Shown in pieces: positions 58,478-64,000 of a stretch of 64,000 bases of DNA. Source of the stretch: Catenuloplanes niger (GTDB lineage: Bacteria > Actinomycetota > Actinomycetes > Mycobacteriales > Micromonosporaceae). The translations under genes and the position numbers were made by a program. Under the pieces are notes generated by a model that saw only the letters and a program-made list of their open reading frames with translations, did no database searches and was not told the DNA's origin. The stretch spans positions 3,543,001-3,607,000 of the forward strand of contig NZ_JAVDYC010000001.1 of assembly GCF_031458255.1 (NCBI RefSeq), written 5' to 3'. How positions within the stretch are numbered: position 1 is the first letter of the stretch; each line of letters begins with the position of its first letter.

Positions 58478-58929
58478 TACTCGGCCGCCTCCGTCTCGTT
58501 CTTGGGCTGCTCGGCCGCGGGAGCGGCCTTCTTGGCAGCGGCCTTCTTGGCCGGCCGCGCCTTCGGCGCCACAGCCTCGACGGCGATCGTGATGTGGCAG
58601 GTGCGCTTGCGGATGCGGTAAGCCCGACCCTGAGCGCGCGGCCGGAACCGCTTGAGCGTCGGGCCCTCGTCCACAAACGCCTCGCTGACCAGCAGCGCGT
58701 CAGGATCCAGCCGCTCGTTGTTCTCAGCGTTCGCGATCGCGCTGGCCAGCACCTTGTAGACCGGCTCGCTCGCCGACTGCGGTGCGAACTGCAGCACGGT
58801 GAGCGCCTCCTTCGCGGGCAGACCACGAACGAGGTCGACCACCCGACGCGCCTTCATCGGCGAGACGCGGACGTGCCGCGCCACCGCCCGCGCGCCCGGC
58901 AGCACCGGAGCGTCGCCTTTTCCTGGCAT
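58477..58929 (-). CDS. rplV: 50S ribosomal protein L22
   Basis: 150 residues. [20 protein letters not shown], the segment ending [15 protein letters not shown] (here [20 protein letters not shown]) and [15 protein letters not shown] are conserved. The C-terminal ~35 residues are Lys/Ala-rich ([13 protein letters not shown]), a common actinobacterial tail. L22 lines the exit tunnel and is a known site of macrolide-resistance changes. Confidence 0.98.
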   Translation of the reverse strand: MPGKGDAPVLPGARAVARHVRVSPMKARRVVDLVRGLPAKEALTVLQFAPQSASEPVYKVLASAIANAENNERLDPDALLVSEAFVDEGPTLKRFRPRAQGRAYRIRKRTCHITIAVEAVAPKARPAKKAAAKKAAPAAEQPKNETEAAE

Positions 58930-58967
58930 CGCTGTAACCCCTTGATCCTCTAATCCGTGACTTCTGC

Positions 58968-59249
58968 TCAGCGCCGGCGGCTCTTGCGGTCGTCCTTCTC
59001 GTGACCCTTGAACGTGCGGGTCAGAGCGAACTCACCGAGCTTGTGGCCGACCATGGCCTCGGTGACGAACACCGGGACGTGCTTGCGCCCGTCGTGCACG
59101 GCGATCGTGTGCCCGAGCATCTCGGGGATGATCGTCGAGCGGCGCGACCAGGTCTTGATGACGTTCTTGGAGCCCTTGTCGTTCTGAACTTCCACCTTCT
59201 TGAGGAGGTGGTCGTCGACGAACGGGCCCTTCTTCAGGCTGCGAGGCAT
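58968..59249 (-). CDS. rpsS: 30S ribosomal protein S19
   Basis: 93 residues: [40 protein letters not shown] and [20 protein letters not shown]. It ends [14 protein letters not shown]. It lies between rplB and rplV in the standard S10 order. Confidence 0.98.
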   Translation of the reverse strand: MPRSLKKGPFVDDHLLKKVEVQNDKGSKNVIKTWSRRSTIIPEMLGHTIAVHDGRKHVPVFVTEAMVGHKLGEFALTRTFKGHEKDDRKSRRR

Positions 59250-59276
59250 GTCAGTTCTCCAGTCCAGCTGTCTCTA

Positions 59277-60116
<840 letters not shown>

Positions 60117-60128
60117 GTCCTACACCCC

Positions 60129-60431
60129 TCAGCTGACCGGGCCGCCGAAGGCCTCGATGCGGTCGCCGTCGGCCAGCTTGACCAGAGCGCGCTTCGTAGC
60201 CTTGCGCTGGCCGAATCCGGTCCGCGTCCGCTTCCGCTTGCCCTCGCGGTTCGCAGTGTTCACGGTCAGTACGCGCACGTTGAAGATCTGCTGGATAGCG
60301 ATCTTGATGGCGGTCTTGTTGGCGTCCGGGTGGACCAGGAACGTGTACCAGTTCTGGTCGAGAACGCTGTAGCTCTTCTCGGAGACCACCGGCGCGATGA
60401 TGATGTCGCGCGGGTCCGCGATGGTGGTCAC
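60129..60431 (-). CDS. rplW: 50S ribosomal protein L23
   Basis: 100 residues: [40 protein letters not shown] and [23 protein letters not shown] 60431 overlaps the rplD stop by 4 nt. L23 sits at the exit tunnel and docks trigger factor and SRP. Confidence 0.98.
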   Translation of the reverse strand: MTTIADPRDIIIAPVVSEKSYSVLDQNWYTFLVHPDANKTAIKIAIQQIFNVRVLTVNTANREGKRKRTRTGFGQRKATKRALVKLADGDRIEAFGGPVS

Positions 60432-61072
60432 TTGTCGCCCTCCTCGGCCTTGCCGGCGCCCGTGAACTCGTCGTAGGCGTCCTTGGTGAAGATCACCGCA
60501 GAGGAGTTCAGCACGTCGTACGTGTTGAGCTGCCCGACCTCGAGCAGGTGCACGGTCGGCTCGTTGCGCAGCGAGAGCCAGTTCAGCTCGTCCACGCCGG
60601 TCAGCACGACCAGGACCTTGGTCTCCTCGGTGACCTTGCGCAGCGTGGCCAGCGCGGCCTTCGTCGACGGCGTCTCGCCGGAGACGAACGCCTCGACCAC
60701 GAACACCGCGTTGTCGCGAGCCCGGTCCGAGAGGGCACCCCGCAGCGCGGCAGCCTTCATCTTCTTCGGGGTCCGCTGCGAGTAGTCGCGCGGCACGGGG
60801 CCGTGCACGACGCCACCGCCGGCGAACTGCGGCGCACGGGTCGAGCCCTGACGGGCGCGGCCGGTGCCCTTCTGCTTGTACGGCTTCTTGCCGCCGCCGG
60901 AGACCTCACCACGGGTCTTCGCCTTGTGCGTGCCCTGCCGGGCGGCCGCCAGCTGAGCCACCACGACCTGGTGCATCAGCGGGATGTTGGCCTGCACGTC
61001 GAAGATCGCCGCGGGCAGCTCGACGGAGCCGGCCTTCGCGCCCTCGGTGTTCAGCACGTCAACGGAGCTCAC
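60428..61072 (-). CDS. rplD: 50S ribosomal protein L4
   Basis: 214 residues: [59 protein letters not shown] and [20 protein letters not shown]. The tunnel-lining loop is intact. The GTG start overlaps the rplC stop by 4 nt. L4 autoregulates the S10 operon in E. coli; not shown here. Confidence 0.98.
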   Translation of the reverse strand: MSSVDVLNTEGAKAGSVELPAAIFDVQANIPLMHQVVVAQLAAARQGTHKAKTRGEVSGGGKKPYKQKGTGRARQGSTRAPQFAGGGVVHGPVPRDYSQRTPKKMKAAALRGALSDRARDNAVFVVEAFVSGETPSTKAALATLRKVTEETKVLVVLTGVDELNWLSLRNEPTVHLLEVGQLNTYDVLNSSAVIFTKDAYDEFTGAGKAEEGDK

Positions 61073-61731
61073 TTGGCAGCACCCTTCTTGACGGGGGCCT
61101 TCGTCGCGGAGCGAACCAGGATCAGCGCGCCCTTGGGGCCAGGAATGGCACCGCGGACGAGCAGCAGGTTGTTCTCCACGTCGACCGCCTGCACGGTCAG
61201 GTTCTGCACGGTGTAGCGCGCGCTGCCCATCCGGCCCGCCATGCGGACGCCCTTGAACACGCGACCGGGGGTCGCGCAGGCGCCGATCGAGCCCGGGGAG
61301 CGGTGCTTGCGCTCGACACCGTGGCTCGCGCGGAGACCGTGGAAGCCGTGCCGCTTCATGACACCGGCGAAGCCCTTGCCCTTGGTCCGGCCGGTCACGT
61401 CGACCGGGGAACCCACCGGGAACGAGTCGACGGTGACCTCCTGGCCGAGCGAGTACTCGCTGGCGTCGGTCGTCCGAAGCTCGACGATGTGACGGCGCGG
61501 CGCCACGTCAGCCTTGGCGAAGTGCCCGGCCCGCGGCTTGTTCGCCTTGCGGGGGTCGATCGCACCGAACGCCAGCTGGATCGCGGAGTAGCCGTCCGTG
61601 TCAGCGGTGCGGACCTGGGTCACGACGCACGGGCCGGCCTGCACCACGGTCACCGGGACAACCTTGTTGTTGTCCCAGACCTGGGTCATGCCGAGCTTGG
61701 CGCCCAGGATGCCCTTCACTTGCCTGTCCAT
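61069..61731 (-). CDS. rplC: 50S ribosomal protein L3
   Basis: 220 residues: [60 protein letters not shown] and [20 protein letters not shown]. It starts 13 bp after rpsJ. The glutamine that E. coli L3 methylates corresponds to the SHG-type loop. Confidence 0.98.
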   Translation of the reverse strand: MDRQVKGILGAKLGMTQVWDNNKVVPVTVVQAGPCVVTQVRTADTDGYSAIQLAFGAIDPRKANKPRAGHFAKADVAPRRHIVELRTTDASEYSLGQEVTVDSFPVGSPVDVTGRTKGKGFAGVMKRHGFHGLRASHGVERKHRSPGSIGACATPGRVFKGVRMAGRMGSARYTVQNLTVQAVDVENNLLLVRGAIPGPKGALILVRSATKAPVKKGAAK

Positions 61732-61744
61732 GAGTTCGCAGTCC

Positions 61745-62053
61745 CTACAGCTTGATCTCGATGTCGACGCCGGCCGGCAGGTCGAGACGCATGAGCGAGT
61801 CGACCGTCTTCGGAGTCGGGTCGATGATGTCGATCAGACGCTTGTGCGTACGCATCTCGAAGTGCTCGCGCGAGTCCTTGTACTTGTGCGGCGAACGGAT
61901 CACGCAGAAACGGTTGATCTCCGTGGGCAGCGGCACCGGGCCCGCGACCTGCGCCCCGGTGCGCGTCACCGTCTCGACGATCTTCCGCGCCGAGGAATCG
62001 ACGACCTCGTGGTCGTAGGCCTTGAGCCGGATGCGGATCTTCTGTCCCGCCAT
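61745..62053 (-). CDS. rpsJ: 30S ribosomal protein S10
   Basis: 102 residues: [40 protein letters not shown] and [29 protein letters not shown] precedes the ATG. First gene of the S10-spc run of 21 ribosomal-protein genes. Confidence 0.98.
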
Positions 62054-62467
62054 GGTGGCTTCTGTTTCCTTCTCTCGATGCCGCTACCTGCCGAGTAGAA
62101 CTCCTCGGCATGCCCCCGGATCAGACTCGGCCGGGTGTTTCACCGGCCGGATTTGACCCGGGGCACAGGGCCCTCGACCCTGTGCTGTCCGACCCCCGCG
62201 GTCGGGCGTGTCGCGTTTTAACTTCACGCTCCGCCCCGAAATCCGGAGCGATTGCCCGTCAGCCCTCGGTGAGGACCTCGTCCGCCGGGATCGGGGCGCC
62301 CTGGGCGATCAACCAACTATTCATTGATCAACAAACCCCAGACGCCGGGCGAGGGCGGCTGGACACAATGTCACGAGGACACAGCGCATCCAACCGCCCC
62401 GCGCGGACGCAACCTGACTAGTATGCCGTACTACCGAACGGCAACGCTAATCGGGGTACCTGTTTAC
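62054..62467. other. 414-bp gap between tuf and rpsJ: leader/promoter region of the S10 cluster
   Basis: On the minus strand it contains, near rpsJ, a leader hairpin TGCCGAG/CTCGGCA (62089-62110). Further upstream are GCACAGGG/CCCTGTGC (about 62164-62186) and two direct copies of GATCAAC 12 bp apart (about 62307-62332). A weak stem TGCCGT/ACGGCA (62424-62443) follows the tuf stop and may be its terminator. I could not settle on one -10/-35 pair. No gene seen. Confidence 0.5.
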
Positions 62468-63661
62468 TTACTTGATGATCTTCGTGACCGTGCCGGCGCC
62501 GACGGTGCGGCCACCCTCACGGATCGCGAACTTCAGGCCCTGCTCCATGGCGATGGGCTGGATCAGCTTGACCGCCATCGAGGTGGAGTCGCCCGGCATG
62601 ACCATCTCGGTGCCCTCGGGGAGGGTAACGACACCGGTCACGTCGGTGGTCCGGAAGTAGAACTGCGGACGGTAGTTCTGGAAGAACGGCGTGTGCCGGC
62701 CACCCTCCTCCTTGGAGAGGATGTAAACCTGGCCCTCGAACTCCGTGTGCGGAGTCGTGGTGCCCGGCTTGATGACGACCATGCCGCGCTCGACGTCCTC
62801 GCGCTTGATGCCGCGGAGGAGCAGACCGACGTTCTCGCCGGCACGCGCCTCGTCCAGCACCTTGCGGAACATCTCGATACCGGTGCAGATCGTCTTGGTC
62901 GACTTCTCGCGAATACCGACGATCTCCACCTCCTCGTTCGGCTTGAGGATGCCGCGCTCCGCGCGACCGGTGACCACGGTGCCGCGGCCGGTGATCGTGA
63001 AGACGTCCTCGATCGGCATGAGGAACGGCTTCTCGGTCTCACGGTCGGGCTGCGGGATCGCGGTGTCGACCGCGTCCATCAGCTCGAGCAGCTTGCCGGT
63101 CCACTCCGGGTCGCCCTCCAGCGCCTTGAGCGCCGAGACACGCACGACCGGAAGGTCGTCGCCCGGGAACTCGTAGGTGCTGAGCAGCTCGCGAACCTCG
63201 AGCTCGACGAGCTCCAGGAGCTCCTCGTCGTCGACCATGTCGCTCTTGTTGAGCGCCACGACGATGTACGGAACGCCGACCTGGCGGGCCAGGAGCACGT
63301 GCTCCTTGGTCTGCGGCATCGGGCCGTCGGTCGCCGCGACCACCAGGATCGCGCCGTCCATCTGCGCGGCACCGGTGATCATGTTCTTGATGTAGTCCGC
63401 GTGGCCGGGGCAGTCGACGTGGGCGTAGTGCCGCTTGTCGGTCTGGTACTCGACGTGCGCGATGGAGATCGTGATACCGCGGGCCTTCTCCTCCGGCGCC
63501 TTGTCGATCTCGTCGAACGGCGTGTAGGGGTTGAGGTCCGGGTACTTGTCGTGCAGGACCTTGGTGATGGCCGCGGTCAGCGTCGTCTTACCGTGGTCGA
63601 TGTGACCAATGGTGCCGATGTTGACGTGCGGCTTAGTCCGCTCGAACTTCGCCTTCGCCAC
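62468..63661 (-). CDS. tuf: Translation elongation factor Tu
   Basis: 397 residues from GTG 63661 (AGGAGG 6 nt upstream), giving [20 protein letters not shown]1 is [10 protein letters not shown]2 includes RGITI, G3 is DCPGHAD, G4 is NKSD and G5 is SALK. Domains 2 and 3 are complete through the C-terminal [14 protein letters not shown]. It follows fusA with a 181-bp gap containing a hairpin. Confidence 0.99.
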   Translation of the reverse strand: MAKAKFERTKPHVNIGTIGHIDHGKTTLTAAITKVLHDKYPDLNPYTPFDEIDKAPEEKARGITISIAHVEYQTDKRHYAHVDCPGHADYIKNMITGAAQMDGAILVVAATDGPMPQTKEHVLLARQVGVPYIVVALNKSDMVDDEELLELVELEVRELLSTYEFPGDDLPVVRVSALKALEGDPEWTGKLLELMDAVDTAIPQPDRETEKPFLMPIEDVFTITGRGTVVTGRAERGILKPNEEVEIVGIREKSTKTICTGIEMFRKVLDEARAGENVGLLLRGIKREDVERGMVVIKPGTTTPHTEFEGQVYILSKEEGGRHTPFFQNYRPQFYFRTTDVTGVVTLPEGTEMVMPGDSTSMAVKLIQPIAMEQGLKFAIREGGRTVGAGTVTKIIK

Positions 63662-63734
63662 TGGTGTCCTCCTGTGGACTGTCTGGTTCGTTGCGCGCGG
63701 TGCCGGCTGGGACTCCGCGAACATTGTCGACTGT

Positions 63735-63770
63735 GCGCCACGGACCGGATTTGCATCCGGCCCGTGGCGC
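63735..63770 (-). other. Strong hairpin in the fusA-tuf spacer
   Basis: GCGCCACGGACCGGAT (63735-63750) pairs with ATCCGGCCCGTGGCGC (63755-63770) at 15 of 16 positions around TTGC. It may be an attenuator or RNA-processing site that sets tuf levels relative to fusA. There is no U-tract on the minus strand. Confidence 0.6.
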
Positions 63771-63842
63771 TGCGGTCTTTGAGGCCGCTTCGGCCGTCAG
63801 GCCAGGTCTCACGCAGCCCGCCGAGACGGGCTCGGGGCGAAA

Positions 63843-64000
63843 CTACTCCCCGGTCGCCTTGGCGATGATCTCCCTGGCCACGGACGCGGGGACCTCGGCG
63901 TAGGAGTCGAACTGCATGCTGTAGCTCGCCCGGCCCTGGGTCTTCGACCGCAGGTCGCCGACGTAGCCGAACATCTCCGACAGCGGCACCTGGGCGCGGA
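63843..64000 (-). CDS. fusA: Elongation factor G, C-terminal fragment (5' part outside window)
   Basis: The last 51 residues of [43 protein letters not shown], then [11 protein letters not shown] and a TAG stop at 63843-63845. [13 protein letters not shown] and [17 protein letters not shown] are domain V hallmarks. Position upstream of tuf fits the str operon. Confidence 0.97.
   Translation of the reverse strand, partial: RAQVPLSEMFGYVGDLRSKTQGRASYSMQFDSYAEVPASVAREIIAKATGE

Overview
The window is a very GC-rich chromosomal stretch from an actinomycete, most likely a member of the Micromonosporaceae (Actinoplanes/Micromonospora-like). Grounds for this are the base composition and frequent GTG/TTG starts, an F420-dependent LLM oxidoreductase, a conservon-type signalling operon, a DUF1707 membrane protein, long Pro/Ala-rich disordered proteins, and a ribosomal superoperon in the usual actinobacterial order. 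The genus is inference; no rRNA or other taxonomic marker was compared.

Right half (43.4-64 kb, all minus strand). The translation block reads fusA (partial)-tuf, then rpsJ-rplC-rplD-rplW-rplB-rpsS-rplV-rpsC-rplP-rpmC-rpsQ / rplN-rplX-rplE-rpsN-rpsH-rplF-rplR-rpsE-rpmD-rplO, then secY-adk-map, a DUF1707 protein, infA-rpmJ-rpsM-rpsK-rpsD-rpoA-rplQ, a U-tract terminator, and truA. rpmJ (37 codons) and the 3' end of fusA are easily missed and are annotated here.

Left end (0-10 kb). The cell-wall precursor genes glmS and glmM flank an aminotransferase, an MmpS-like protein, a degenerate NodB deacetylase/GT2 fusion and a GH18-like lipoprotein. rplM-rpsI follows, with a long leader.

Middle (10-43 kb). 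This accessory region sits between truA and rplM-rpsI. In order it holds: (i) a HemD-winged-helix fusion and a secreted alpha/beta hydrolase with EF-hand loops; (ii) a complete conservon (cvnA sensor kinase, roadblock cvnB, DUF742 cvnC, GTPase cvnD) divergent from an orphan branched-chain-amino-acid-type binding lipoprotein; (iii) an SsuABC/ThiXYZ-type ABC importer whose three genes are on alternating strands; (iv) an F420 oxidoreductase, a membrane protein with a repeat tail and a giant disordered protein; (v) a seven-gene thiamine operon (thiE-thiO-thiS-thiG-thiE/tenI-thiD-thiC) under a TPP riboswitch with a recognisable promoter; (vi) an ABC-F ATPase, a 25-bp tandem repeat array, an RsmC-like methyltransferase, and a second giant disordered protein carrying a membrane anchor.

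The best leads for new biology are: the conservon paired with a divergent solute-binding lipoprotein; two giant low-complexity proteins on either side of the thiamine locus; the catalytically degenerate NodB-GT2 fusion; two divergent ThiE paralogues with different active-site losses in one operon; and several non-coding repeats and palindromes (a 40-bp repeat behind two unrelated terminators, a 21-bp perfect inverted repeat near map, a palindrome beside the HemD-regulator, and the 25-bp array). I saw no CRISPR array, tRNA, rRNA, prophage or transposase.
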